From: Thalassospira sp.
GTDB taxonomy: Bacteria > Pseudomonadota > Alphaproteobacteria > Rhodospirillales > Thalassospiraceae
Reading direction: 5' to 3'
DNA length: 44,474 bases
NCBI RefSeq assembly: GCF_002709775.1
Contig: NZ_PAQR01000021.1
Location: forward strand, 1 to 44,474
Positions 18,852-26,569 of the stretch are shown here, piece by piece. The translations under genes were made by a program, and so were the position numbers. The first letter of the stretch is position 1. Each line of letters starts with the position of its first letter. The notes under the pieces are model-generated. The model ran no database searches. It was not told the DNA's origin and was given only the letters and a program-made list of their open reading frames with translations.

Positions 18852-19330
18852 AGTCGTTTCTCCCACACAAACAGCACGTCATTCAAATTCCGGCGTATTC
18901 AAACCGATTAGCGCTTTAATTACACCTAAAATTATTCGCAACACCACAAACGCGGATAATCAACCAAAACGCATCACGCAGCCCGACCACCCATGCGCTC
19001 AGCGCATACCGACAAAGAGCCTAAAGCCCACGTCGAACAGCCCTTTTAGAACAGTTAACGAGAGATTTCACCGGTTTCTGCACTTTTCAAGCCGCAGGCA
19101 TGCAAAAAACGCATTGGATTAACTGCGTATTCACCCGTAGATTGCCCTCACGAAATGAATAGGACGTATCGACTGATGAATGCGCCACCAAGCAGTTGAT
19201 CATTCGATACATCCCATGCAAACCGACACGTCAAACCAGCTAACTATTCCGATGCGGAATATCTCGGTGAGAACATGCCGGTTAACTGAATAGACGCCGA
19301 ATAATCGGCCGGTTTGAAATAGGTGATGAA
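18852..19330. promoter_or_regulatory. Divergent non-coding region between the HAD gene and the DUF1127 gene
   Basis: This 479-base stretch contains no gene I can support. It must hold promoters in both directions. It includes a 15-base palindrome ATGCGCT-C-AGCGCAT (18993-19007). A short GCCGA-ATAA-TCGGC hairpin lies at about 19291-19304, some 25 bases before the DUF1127 start. Base composition is slightly AT-richer than in neighbouring genes. Confidence 0.4.
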
Positions 19331-19489
19331 ATGATCGTAACCAAGATTTTTGCTTTCCTTCGCGCTCTGCGCGTTCAGTACCAGACCCAGACTGCGCTGC
19401 GTAAACTCGATCCGCGCGAACTGGCAGACATCGGTCTGAACCGCGACATGATCGACGATGTAGCACACCGTGTTGCTTTCGGTCGCTAA
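19331..19489 (+). CDS. DUF1127 (YjiS-like) small protein
   Basis: A 52-residue basic protein beginning MIVTKIFAFLRALRVQYQ and containing the DUF1127 core, a helix with ALRKLDPRELADIGLNR. The ATG has AGGTGA six bases upstream and the gene ends in a strong terminator, so it is a real monocistronic gene. DUF1127 proteins are arginine-rich; some in Rhodobacter and Agrobacterium bind RNA or affect phosphate and stress responses. The exact role here is unknown. A 157-codon frame on the other strand across it is a shadow. Confidence 0.9.
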   Translation: MIVTKIFAFLRALRVQYQTQTALRKLDPRELADIGLNRDMIDDVAHRVAFGR

Positions 19490-19512
19490 GCCACGACCGT
19501 AGCGTCCATGAG

Positions 19513-19545
19513 AAAGCCCCGACAGAGTTTCTGTCGGGGCTTTTT
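19513..19545. terminator. Terminator shared by the DUF1127 gene and matB
   Basis: Perfect 13-base stem AAAGCCCCGACAG/CTGTCGGGGCTTT (19513-19525 with 19531-19543) with a five-base loop and a rightward T-tract. It lies between convergent genes. Confidence 0.93.
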
Positions 19546-19587
19546 CTTTGTCTGCATTTCAGCATCGCGAAACAACCGCTCGCTACG

Positions 19588-21105
19588 TTAGTTGGCAAAC
19601 AGCGCCTTGTGTTCTTCACGCAGGACATTCTTCTGCACCTTGCCCATGGCATTGCGCGGCAGTTCATCAACAAAGAACACGCGCTTGGGCACCTTGAAAT
19701 TGGCGAGCTCGGATTTGATCGCGGCTATCACACCCTCTTCGCTTAAAGCCCCTTTCTTTTCCGGAACAATGACGGCGACAACCGCTTCGCCAAAATCGGG
19801 GTGCTGAACGCCGATCACGGCGCTTTCAACAACACCATCCATCTTGTCGATCAGGGTTTCGATTTCCTTCGGATACACGTTAAACCCGCCCGAAATCACC
19901 AGATCCTTGGCACGCCCGACGATATGGACATATCCCTTGGCATCGATCTTGGCGATATCACCGGTAATAAAGAACCCGTCATCGCGGAATTCCTCGGCGG
20001 TTTTTTCCGGCATCTGCCAGTAACCGGCAAACACGTTCGGTCCGCGCGCTTCAAGCACGCCGATCTCATCGACACCCAAGGCATTGCCGTCTTCATCGCA
20101 CACGCGCACCTCGACATCGGGCAATGCCGGGCCGACGGTATGAACAATGCGCTCGCCATCAAGCGGATTGGACGTCGCCATGCCCATTTCGGTCATGCCG
20201 TAACGCTCAAGCAACGCCTTGCCGGTGCGTTCCTTGAACGCGGTAAAGGTCTCGGGCAGAAGCGGTGCGGAGCCTGAAATGAACAGCCGCATGCTTGACG
20301 TCACATTGGCGGTAAAATCATCACCCGACAACAAACGCACATAGAAGGTCGGAACCCCCATCATCACCGTACTGCGCGGCAGAAGCGCCATCACCTGGTC
20401 ACGATCAAACTTCGGCAGGAAGAACATCTTCGATCCCGACAGCATCACACAGTGACAGGCAATGAACAGCCCGTGGGTATGGAAGATCGGCAAGGCATGC
20501 AAAAGCGTATCATCGCCCGTGAAGCCCCAAAGCTTTTCCAGCGTCGATGCATTGGACCACAGGTTCATCTGGGTCATCATGGCACCCTTGGGCTTTCCCG
20601 TTGTGCCGGATGTATAAAGAATGGCTGCCAGCTCATCATCTTCGCACGCCACCGGCGCAAAATCCGTGGATTGCGATGCGGCCCCGTCCATCAGGCTGCC
20701 CTCTGCCTGCATGCCCAATGTCAGAACATTGGAAACGCCCTGCTCACTCGCGATTGCCTTGACCTCATCTTCACGATGGGGCTGGCAGACGAAAATCACC
20801 GGCGATGCGTTATCCATGAAATAGGCAAGCTCGCCCGCTTGGTAGGCGGTATTAAGCGGCAGGTAAACAAGGCCCGCACGAATGCAGCCAAGATAAAGAA
20901 ACAATGCTTCGGGGGATTTATCGACCTGAACAGCAACCCGGTCGCCTTTTTTCGCACCAAGCGACGTCAGAAGCCCTGCAATTCGAGCCGATGCATGATC
21001 GGCATCGCCATAGCTATAGGTCTTGCCATCTGGCGTCTCGATCAGAACCGAAGACAGGTCTGCCGGAAACCGGTCACGAATGCGCATGAATAGGCTGTTG
21101 GTCAC
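19588..21105 (-). CDS. matB: Malonyl-CoA synthetase (MatB-like acyl-CoA synthetase)
   Basis: A 505-residue AMP-forming ligase. The P-loop is LYTSGTTGKPKGAMM (163-177), the hinge region is TGDIAKIDAKGYVHIVGRAKDLVISGG, and the C-terminal catalytic lysine lies in LPRNAMGKVQKNVL. Length and motif details (RYGMTEMGMATSNP, GGFNVYPKEIE) match MatB, which makes malonyl-CoA from malonate; methylmalonate can also be used by the family. I chose the GTG at 21105 (MTNSLFMRIRDRF), which has GGGGA nine bases upstream; longer in-frame starts give atypical N-termini. No malonyl-CoA decarboxylase is adjacent. Confidence 0.87.
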   Translation of the reverse strand: MTNSLFMRIRDRFPADLSSVLIETPDGKTYSYGDADHASARIAGLLTSLGAKKGDRVAVQVDKSPEALFLYLGCIRAGLVYLPLNTAYQAGELAYFMDNASPVIFVCQPHREDEVKAIASEQGVSNVLTLGMQAEGSLMDGAASQSTDFAPVACEDDELAAILYTSGTTGKPKGAMMTQMNLWSNASTLEKLWGFTGDDTLLHALPIFHTHGLFIACHCVMLSGSKMFFLPKFDRDQVMALLPRSTVMMGVPTFYVRLLSGDDFTANVTSSMRLFISGSAPLLPETFTAFKERTGKALLERYGMTEMGMATSNPLDGERIVHTVGPALPDVEVRVCDEDGNALGVDEIGVLEARGPNVFAGYWQMPEKTAEEFRDDGFFITGDIAKIDAKGYVHIVGRAKDLVISGGFNVYPKEIETLIDKMDGVVESAVIGVQHPDFGEAVVAVIVPEKKGALSEEGVIAAIKSELANFKVPKRVFFVDELPRNAMGKVQKNVLREEHKALFAN

Positions 21106-21132
21106 TTTACTGCTTCCCCGAGAGTTCGTTTT

Positions 21133-21160
21133 GACCGGCAGGTTTCCCTGCCGGTCTTTT
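21133..21160 (+). other. Strong hairpin with T-tract in the matB leader, facing right
   Basis: Perfect 10-base stem GACCGGCAGG/CCTGCCGGTC (21133-21142 with 21147-21156), loop TTTC, then TTTT on the + strand. Genes on both sides are leftward, so as a terminator it could only stop antisense transcription. On the leftward strand it would be a stable 5' UTR hairpin 28 bases upstream of the matB start. Confidence 0.55.
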
Positions 21161-21263
21161 GTGCGGGCAGCATAGTGCAACCAACCATTATAGGTAAACA
21201 AGTACCTTTTTACCGCAATGATCGATTTTGTCTGTCAAACAGACCGGGTTTGCGGGTTTGGCA

Positions 21264-22448
21264 TTAATCCAGCGCGACCGACGGGAATTCACCATCGATA
21301 TACGGGAACGCTTCACCAACAGTTACCTGTACCTCGGGATGGAACCCGTTGAAATGGGTGGCAAGCGCGTTGCTATAGGCCCCGATATGACCAAACTCGA
21401 TCCAGTCACCTTCGCGAATATCGGCAGGCAACGTCACGGTTGCCGGCAAAACATCCATATTGTCGCAAGTCGGCCCATAAATCGTGAAGTCCAGCGTTTC
21501 CTCGGGATCGAAATCACCATCAATGCGCATCGGGCGCACCGGATAACGGAGTTGTCCGGTCACGGTTTCCGAAAGACTGCCGTAAACACCGTCATTGATG
21601 AACAGCGTGTCTTCCTTGCGCAGATGAACCTGCGTGATCAGGGAAATACCGCTGGAAACCAGCGCCCTGCCCGGTTCGCACATATAGGTGGTATCGGGCA
21701 TATCAAGCCAGCGGATGCAATCCTTGATCTCATCCATGAACTCGTCAAGGCTCGCCCCGCGCTGGTTCATATACTGACCGGGGAAACCACCCCCGACATC
21801 AATATGCTTGACCTTAACACCAGAAAAATCAACGACCTGACGGATAATCTCGACCGCGATCCGGTAACCGGTCGGCGTGGTGCATTGCGACCCGACATGG
21901 AAGCAAAGCCCGGCATGATAACCATACTCATCAACCTTTTTCAGAAGTTCGGCCGCCACCATCGGACGCGCGCCAAACTTGGCTGACAGGTTATAGGTCG
22001 CACCGGCCGGCGGGGTCGCCAGACGGACATGGATGACCAGGTTCTTGTCGCCCTCTGTCTCTTCGCGGATTTTCTCAAGCTCTTCGATGGTATCGATCAC
22101 ATAGTGATCAATCCCGAACACCCGATAGGCATTGCGGATGGCATCACGGCTTTTGACCGGATGCATGAAATAGGCCTTCATCCCCGGGAACTGGCGACGC
22201 ACGATAGAGATTTCCTCAGGCGAAGCGGTGTCGAAATGACGCACCCCACCTTCGTGAAGATATCGCATGACTTCCGGATGCGGATTACATTTCACCGCAT
22301 ACAGGACGTCACCCGGGAACATTTCGACAAAGCGCTGCGCTGTTTCTCGAAGAATATTGGGTCTGAGGCAATACACCGGATAGGAAGGTTTGAGTTCCTT
22401 AACAACATCGAACGTCGTATCGAAATGACGTGGCACAATATACTCCAT
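21264..22448 (-). CDS. Ornithine (or lysine/ornithine) decarboxylase, fold type III
   Basis: A 394-residue PLP decarboxylase of the alanine-racemase fold, like eukaryotic ODC and the short alphaproteobacterial enzymes. The Schiff-base lysine is K53 (YAVKCNPHP), the PLP-phosphate and substrate motifs are HVGSQ (184-188), GGGFPG (219-224) and EPGR (258-261), and the catalytic cysteine is C328 (GPTCDNMD). It converts ornithine to putrescine; lysine activity is possible. The ATG at 22448 has no good ribosome site upstream, but a GGAG inside codons 1-2 sits six bases before an in-frame GTG (codon 5), which could be the true start. The long leader suggests RNA-level control. Confidence 0.93.
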   Translation of the reverse strand: MEYIVPRHFDTTFDVVKELKPSYPVYCLRPNILRETAQRFVEMFPGDVLYAVKCNPHPEVMRYLHEGGVRHFDTASPEEISIVRRQFPGMKAYFMHPVKSRDAIRNAYRVFGIDHYVIDTIEELEKIREETEGDKNLVIHVRLATPPAGATYNLSAKFGARPMVAAELLKKVDEYGYHAGLCFHVGSQCTTPTGYRIAVEIIRQVVDFSGVKVKHIDVGGGFPGQYMNQRGASLDEFMDEIKDCIRWLDMPDTTYMCEPGRALVSSGISLITQVHLRKEDTLFINDGVYGSLSETVTGQLRYPVRPMRIDGDFDPEETLDFTIYGPTCDNMDVLPATVTLPADIREGDWIEFGHIGAYSNALATHFNGFHPEVQVTVGEAFPYIDGEFPSVALD

Positions 22449-22600
22449 CGTTTACGAATATCAGGCGCCCAGACACGTACCGCCGCCGGGCTGGCCTTTT
22501 AGCCCGATTAGCGTACCAGCCCTTTTTCCCCCTGTCATGCTCCTTGCGCATGCCTTGCAGGTAATAGGCAGTAATTGCGCTTGATATTGCATCGCCCTGC
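22449..22600 (-). promoter_or_regulatory. Structured leader of ornithine decarboxylase (candidate speF-type RNA)
   Basis: On the leftward strand the 150 bases before the decarboxylase can form several stems: GGCAG/CTGCC, CATGC/GCATG, a perfect GGGCTGG/CCAGCCC (22522-22516 with 22494-22488), and GGCG/CGCC close to the start codon. Alphaproteobacterial ornithine decarboxylase genes are known to carry the conserved speF RNA motif in this position. I assign it on position and structure only; I could not compare it with the covariance model. Confidence 0.45.
22461..22592 (-). CDS. Possible upstream open reading frame of the decarboxylase leader (43 codons)
   Basis: An ATG-started frame (MQYQAQLLPITCKACARSM, continuing TGGKRAG) whose TGA is 12 bases before the decarboxylase ATG. 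It has an AGGG very close (two bases) to its ATG, which is poor spacing. It shows no resemblance to the enterobacterial speFL peptide. It may be a regulatory uORF or simply an open frame inside a structured leader. Confidence 0.2.
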   Translation of the reverse strand: MQYQAQLLPITCKACARSMTGGKRAGTLIGLKGQPGGGTCLGA

Positions 22601-22605
22601 CGATA

Positions 22606-22627
22606 ATTTGGTAAACCAATACCAAAT
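22606..22627. promoter_or_regulatory. 8-6-8 inverted repeat (ATTTGGTA-N6-TACCAAAT)
   Basis: Perfect 8-base arms at 22606-22613 and 22620-22627 around six bases, between the divergent ornithine decarboxylase and aldehyde dehydrogenase genes. Only one base per arm differs from the repeat at 13164-13185, and the spacing is identical. It is a candidate operator for the same unidentified regulator. Confidence 0.6.
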
Positions 22628-22690
22628 AACCAATATCGTGCGCCCCACGCGTTTGAGCGGTCCCGCACGTCAACCTACAGGGAGCCTGAA

Positions 22691-24178
22691 ATGCCCATCG
22701 ATCCGATCCTTGATCCAACCGTTCTGGCCAAGGAACTGTCCGGCTATCATCTGATCAACGGAAAACTTGTCGCCCCGAAAAACGGCAAGACCTTTGATGT
22801 TCTCAACCCTGCCACGGGCAAGGTCATCGGTCAGGCTGCCGACGGTGACGCCGACGACGTCGCACTTGCCGTCGCCGCAGCAAAGGCCGCCCAGAAGGAT
22901 TGGGCAGAACGTCCGGCACGTGAACGTGGCAAGCTTTTGTCTGAATGCGGCCGCGTCCTGATGTCGCATTCTGAGGAACTCGGTCGTCTGGTCGCACTGG
23001 AATCCGGCAAGGCCCTTCGCACCGAAAGCCGGGTCGAGGCATCTGTTCTGGCAGATATGTTCGTCTTCTTTGGTGGGCTGGCATCCGAGCTCAAGGGCGA
23101 AACGGTTCCGTTCAACCCGAACATGATGACCCTGACCACCCGCGAAGCAGTTGGCGTTGTTGGTGCGATCATTCCGTGGAACGTGCCAATGATGCTGATG
23201 GCGATCAAGGTTGCCCCGGCACTGGTTGCCGGAAACGCGGTCGTCGTCAAATCCGCCGAAGACACCCCTCTTGCTGTTCTGCGCGTGTGCCAGATCATGC
23301 AGGAAGTTCTGCCGGCTGGCGTATTCAACATCCTGTCGGGCTTTGGCCCGTCTTGCGGCGGCCCGCTGGTCGAACACAAGGATGTCAAAAAGGTTTCCTT
23401 CACCGGGTCGGTTGAAACCGGTCGCACGGTCTATCGCGCCGCTGCTGAAAAACTTATCCCGGTCACCCTCGAACTCGGTGGCAAGTCACCGATGATCGTC
23501 ATGGGCGATGCCGATCTTGATAAGGCCATCGCCGGTGCGATTGGCGGCATGCGCTTCACCCGTCAGGGACAGAGCTGCACGGCAGCATCGCGCATGCTGG
23601 TGCATGAAAGCCTGCATGACGAATTCGTCAAACGCCTGATTGATAAGGTCAACACCCTTAAGATGGGCGATCCGCTGGATGAAGAAACCGACATCGGCAC
23701 GATCATCAACCGCAAACAGTTCGATAAGGTTTGCGGCTATATCGAAACCGGCGAGAAAGAAGGTGCGACCAAGAACGAGCTGAGCGCCCTTCCCACCGAC
23801 AGCACCCTTTCCGATGGCCTGTTTGTCCGTCCGGTGATCTTCACCGATGTTGATCCGGATGCCCGTGTGGCACGTGAAGAAATCTTTGGCCCGGTCGCCT
23901 GCGTCTTCAAGTTCAAAACCTTTGAAGAGGCCCTTGAACTTGCGAATGACAGCGACTTCGGTCTGGCAGCAACCGTCTGGACGACGGACCTTAAAACCGC
24001 CCTTGTCGCAACCAAGCGCCTTGAAGCCGGCTTTGTTCAGGTCAACCAGAACCTTGTTGTTCAGCCGAACCTGTCTTACGGCGGCATCAAGCTTTCCGGC
24101 CTTGGGAAGGAAGCATCACTTGAAAGCATGCTCGAACACTTCACCTACAAGAAGACCGTTATTCTGAACATGGAATAA
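22691..24178 (+). CDS. NAD(P)-dependent aldehyde dehydrogenase
   Basis: A 495-residue aldehyde dehydrogenase superfamily enzyme. It has the cofactor-site segment IIPWNVPMMLMAIKVAPALVAGN (about 157-179), FTGSVETG, the general-base glutamate in LELGGKSP (near 264), and the catalytic cysteine in RQGQSCTAASR (near 298). EEIFGPVACVF lies near 396. An AGGGAG ribosome site precedes the ATG. It is divergent from ornithine decarboxylase, so an aminoaldehyde from putrescine breakdown is a possible substrate (inference). Betaine aldehyde and other substrates are equally compatible with the sequence. Confidence 0.88.
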   Translation: MPIDPILDPTVLAKELSGYHLINGKLVAPKNGKTFDVLNPATGKVIGQAADGDADDVALAVAAAKAAQKDWAERPARERGKLLSECGRVLMSHSEELGRLVALESGKALRTESRVEASVLADMFVFFGGLASELKGETVPFNPNMMTLTTREAVGVVGAIIPWNVPMMLMAIKVAPALVAGNAVVVKSAEDTPLAVLRVCQIMQEVLPAGVFNILSGFGPSCGGPLVEHKDVKKVSFTGSVETGRTVYRAAAEKLIPVTLELGGKSPMIVMGDADLDKAIAGAIGGMRFTRQGQSCTAASRMLVHESLHDEFVKRLIDKVNTLKMGDPLDEETDIGTIINRKQFDKVCGYIETGEKEGATKNELSALPTDSTLSDGLFVRPVIFTDVDPDARVAREEIFGPVACVFKFKTFEEALELANDSDFGLAATVWTTDLKTALVATKRLEAGFVQVNQNLVVQPNLSYGGIKLSGLGKEASLESMLEHFTYKKTVILNME

Positions 24179-24211
24179 CATCGTCTTCCGTCAGATAAGC
24201 CTGACTTCCGC

Positions 24212-24246
24212 AAACCGGGTTGCACATCACGCAACCCGGTTTTTCT
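24212..24246 (+). terminator. Terminator after the aldehyde dehydrogenase gene
   Basis: Perfect 12-base stem AAACCGGGTTGC/GCAACCCGGTTT (24212-24223 with 24231-24242), a seven-base loop, then TTTCTTTT. Confidence 0.92.
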
Positions 24247-24319
24247 TTTCCTGCGCTTGACCTTGCGCGTGCAATCCGCAAAGGTGCCCTTCTTAAACAC
24301 ATCCAAACCCGGAAAGTAC

Positions 24320-24424
24320 ATGGCTATGTCTGCAGCTACTGACATCCTCGCATCACACTCCCGCCCGACGCTTCGTGCCGGTGTGATCGCCATGATTATG
24401 GGGATTTCCGACCTGCGAATGTGA
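24320..24424 (+). CDS. Possible leader peptide before threonine dehydratase (34 codons)
   Basis: A short frame with GGAAAG just upstream, beginning MAMSAATDILASHSRPTL and continuing RAGVIAMIMGISDLRM. It contains four isoleucines in 34 residues. Two bases after its stop begins a perfect 9-base hairpin (24427-24435 with 24440-24448), and a small CGGT/ACCG hairpin with five T residues follows (24451-24468). The layout of peptide, hairpin, weak terminator and amino-acid gene resembles an attenuator, but the Ile codons are not consecutive, so this is tentative. Confidence 0.3.
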   Translation: MAMSAATDILASHSRPTLRAGVIAMIMGISDLRM

Positions 24425-24426
24425 TC

Positions 24427-24468
24427 CCTGTCATCTGCGGATGACAGGTCCGGTTGATTACCGTTTTT
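24427..24468 (+). promoter_or_regulatory. Tandem hairpins in the threonine dehydratase leader
   Basis: CCTGTCATC-TGCG-GATGACAGG is a perfect 9-base stem with a tetraloop. A weaker CGGT-TGATT-ACCG stem and TTTTT follow it. It ends 65 bases before the dehydratase start and could be an attenuator or an ordinary leader structure. Confidence 0.45.
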
Positions 24469-24532
24469 CACCCAACACATGATAATATTGCCACCTCACC
24501 ATAAAGATGGTGGCTGCAGGAGCATGGAAATT

Positions 24533-25753
24533 ATGACTGTTTCCTATCACGATATCGTTCGCGCATCCGGCTTGCTTGAAGGCATTGTTGCGAAAACGCC
24601 GCTGGTAAAATCTCTAACCCTGTCAAATATTTGCCAGGCAGAAGTTTATCTTAAACTTGAAAACCAGCAATACACCGCCTCCTTCAAGGAACGTGGCGCC
24701 TATGTCAAACTGGCAAGCCTGACACCCCAGGAACGCGAAAAAGGCGTGATCGCCGTCTCGGCTGGCAACCACGCACAGGGTGTCGCCTATAACGCCAAGC
24801 GCCTTGGCATTCCCGCCACCATTGTGATGCCAAAAAACACCCCCTACACCAAGGTCCACCATACCCGTTCGCACGGTGCCGAAGTCGTTCTGACCGGTAA
24901 TGTCTTTGCCGAAAGCCTCGAAGCTGCCGCGCGCATCCAACAGGAACGCGGCTTGACCTTCGTCCACCCGTTTGATGATCCGCATATCATTGCAGGCCAG
25001 GGCACAGTCGGGCTCGAGATCCTTAATGAAAACACCGACATTGACACCATCGTTGTTCCGATTGGCGGTGGTGGTCTGGCATCGGGTGTTGTCACCGCGA
25101 TCAAATCCCGCCGACCGGACATCGAAGTCGTTGGTGTCGAGACCAAGCTGTACCCTTGCATGTATGAAGGCATGCACGACAAGGAATTCACTGGCGGTGG
25201 CGTAACCATCGCCGAAGGCATTGCTGTCAAGCAACCCGGTGGCCTCACGCTTGAAATCTGTAAGGAAAAGCTTGATGACGTCGTTCTGGTCGAGGAAAGC
25301 TCGATCGAACGGTCAATCCAGATGCTGATCGAGATCGAGAAAAGCGTGGTTGAAGGTGCCGGTGCGGCCCCGCTGGCCGCCCTTCTCGATCACCCGGAAC
25401 GTTTCAAGGGCAAGAAAGTCTGTCTGATTGTCAGTGGCGGCAATATCGATACCCGCCTGCTCGCTCAGGTCCTTATGCGCGGCATGGCGCGCGAAGGTCG
25501 CCTTGTCCGTGTGCGTATCGAAATCCCGGATGTGCCGGGTGCACTTTCGACCATCAGTGCCCTGATCGGCGAAGAAGATGCCAACATCATCGAAGTCTAT
25601 CACCAGCGCCATTTCTATGACGTTCCGGCCAAGCAGACCGATGTCGATATGGTGCTTGAAGTCCGCGACACCCTGCATGGTCAGCAGGTGATTGATCGCC
25701 TGATCAAGGAAGGCTTTGGTGGCCGCCTGCTCGGCAACACCTCGCTCGACTGA
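24533..25753 (+). CDS. Threonine ammonia-lyase (threonine dehydratase) with ACT domain
   Basis: A 406-residue PLP enzyme that converts threonine to 2-oxobutyrate and ammonia, feeding isoleucine synthesis or threonine breakdown. The Schiff-base lysine is K52 (YTASFKERGAY), SAGNHAQGVAYNAKRLG lies near 78-94, the glycine-rich PLP-phosphate loop is PIGGGGLASG, and SGGNID lies near 303. The C-terminus (about 325-406) is one ACT domain (IEIPDVPGALSTISALIGEE), the organisation of the shorter TdcB/IlvA-type enzymes. The ATG at 24533 is chosen because AGGAG lies ten bases upstream; the ATG at 24524 is too close to it. Confidence 0.92.
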   Translation: MTVSYHDIVRASGLLEGIVAKTPLVKSLTLSNICQAEVYLKLENQQYTASFKERGAYVKLASLTPQEREKGVIAVSAGNHAQGVAYNAKRLGIPATIVMPKNTPYTKVHHTRSHGAEVVLTGNVFAESLEAAARIQQERGLTFVHPFDDPHIIAGQGTVGLEILNENTDIDTIVVPIGGGGLASGVVTAIKSRRPDIEVVGVETKLYPCMYEGMHDKEFTGGGVTIAEGIAVKQPGGLTLEICKEKLDDVVLVEESSIERSIQMLIEIEKSVVEGAGAAPLAALLDHPERFKGKKVCLIVSGGNIDTRLLAQVLMRGMAREGRLVRVRIEIPDVPGALSTISALIGEEDANIIEVYHQRHFYDVPAKQTDVDMVLEVRDTLHGQQVIDRLIKEGFGGRLLGNTSLD

Positions 25754-25770
25754 TCAACACATTGCAAACA

Positions 25771-25808
25771 AAAAGGGCCGCTGGCATTTCGCTGCGGCCC
25801 TTTTTTTT
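25771..25808 (+). terminator. Terminator after threonine dehydratase
   Basis: Stem AAAAGGGCCGC with GCGGCCCTTTT (25771-25781 with 25794-25804), a 12-base loop and a run of eight T residues. It may also act leftward on the flavin reductase transcript, through the A-run. Confidence 0.92.
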
Positions 25809-25829
25809 GTTTTTAAGCGAATATCCGAC

Positions 25830-26312
25830 TTAGTCGCCAAGGGCACGATAACGGCCACCGTAATAAAGCAACGGTGCGCCGGTTTCCCCCATCACCAGTT
25901 CACGCACATGGCCGATAATGATGCTGTGATCGCCACCTTCATGCATCGCATGGCGCTCGCAGGTGAATGCGGCGACACTTCCGGTCAGGCGCGGCATACC
26001 AAGGCTGTCATCCTCATAGGCAACACGATCCCAGCCATCCTGTCCCGGGGCTGAAAACAGCTCGGAGATCTGCTTTTGATCCTGGCTCAGGATATTGATG
26101 CAGAACCGGGTCGCCTCGCCGGTGAACAGCGCGTGAGTCGCCGCCCGGTGATCGACCGAAAACAAAACCAGGGCCGGATCAAGCGATACCGAGGCAAAGC
26201 TGTTGATGGTAATGCCCGCTTTTGCACCGTCTGCGGCGCGCGTGGTCACAACGGCAACACCGGTTGTGAACTGACCAAGGCAATCGCGGAAATCACGCGG
26301 AGAGAAAGACAT
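25830..26312 (-). CDS. Flavin reductase-domain protein (FMN-binding)
   Basis: A 160-residue protein of the flavin reductase-like family (HpaC/RutF type). These reduce free flavin with NAD(P)H, often for a partner monooxygenase. It shows the family start FRDCLGQFTTGVAVVTT, TINSFASVSLDPALVLFSVD, FCINILSQDQ, and the GDHSIIIGHV segment with its conserved histidine. I placed the start at 26312 (MSFSPRDFRDCLG), since an in-frame upstream start would add 27 residues outside the family. No oxygenase gene is adjacent, so its partner is unknown. Confidence 0.86.
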   Translation of the reverse strand: MSFSPRDFRDCLGQFTTGVAVVTTRAADGAKAGITINSFASVSLDPALVLFSVDHRAATHALFTGEATRFCINILSQDQKQISELFSAPGQDGWDRVAYEDDSLGMPRLTGSVAAFTCERHAMHEGGDHSIIIGHVRELVMGETGAPLLYYGGRYRALGD

Positions 26313-26569
26313 ATTAAAGGATGCTCTTGTATAGAAAGTCTGATGGATGACGCGCCCCGAATGTTGGGCTTGGGGAAAATGGCGTCTAATCACCGCGCTG
26401 TCAAACCTAACTCGCTGCTAATTTAAACGCGATGTTAATAAGATTAAAACTTAATAAGGGCATATAGATATCAGAAACACGTTCTGCACTGCCGCAGAAG
26501 ACAGATGTTTCGATGAACTCGGGGTTGATCGTTCAGGTATCTGGCTTGGGGTAGCGGAGAAGAAAAAGA

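Noticed and set aside
19200..19673. A 157-codon leftward frame across the DUF1127 gene
   Set aside because: It runs through a strong terminator and into the end of matB, shows no known motif, and is antisense to a clear DUF1127 gene.
21192..21207. Third copy of the 8-6-8 operator upstream of matB
   Set aside because: Only AGGTA-N6-TACCT is conserved; the outer bases do not match, so it is mentioned only as weak support.
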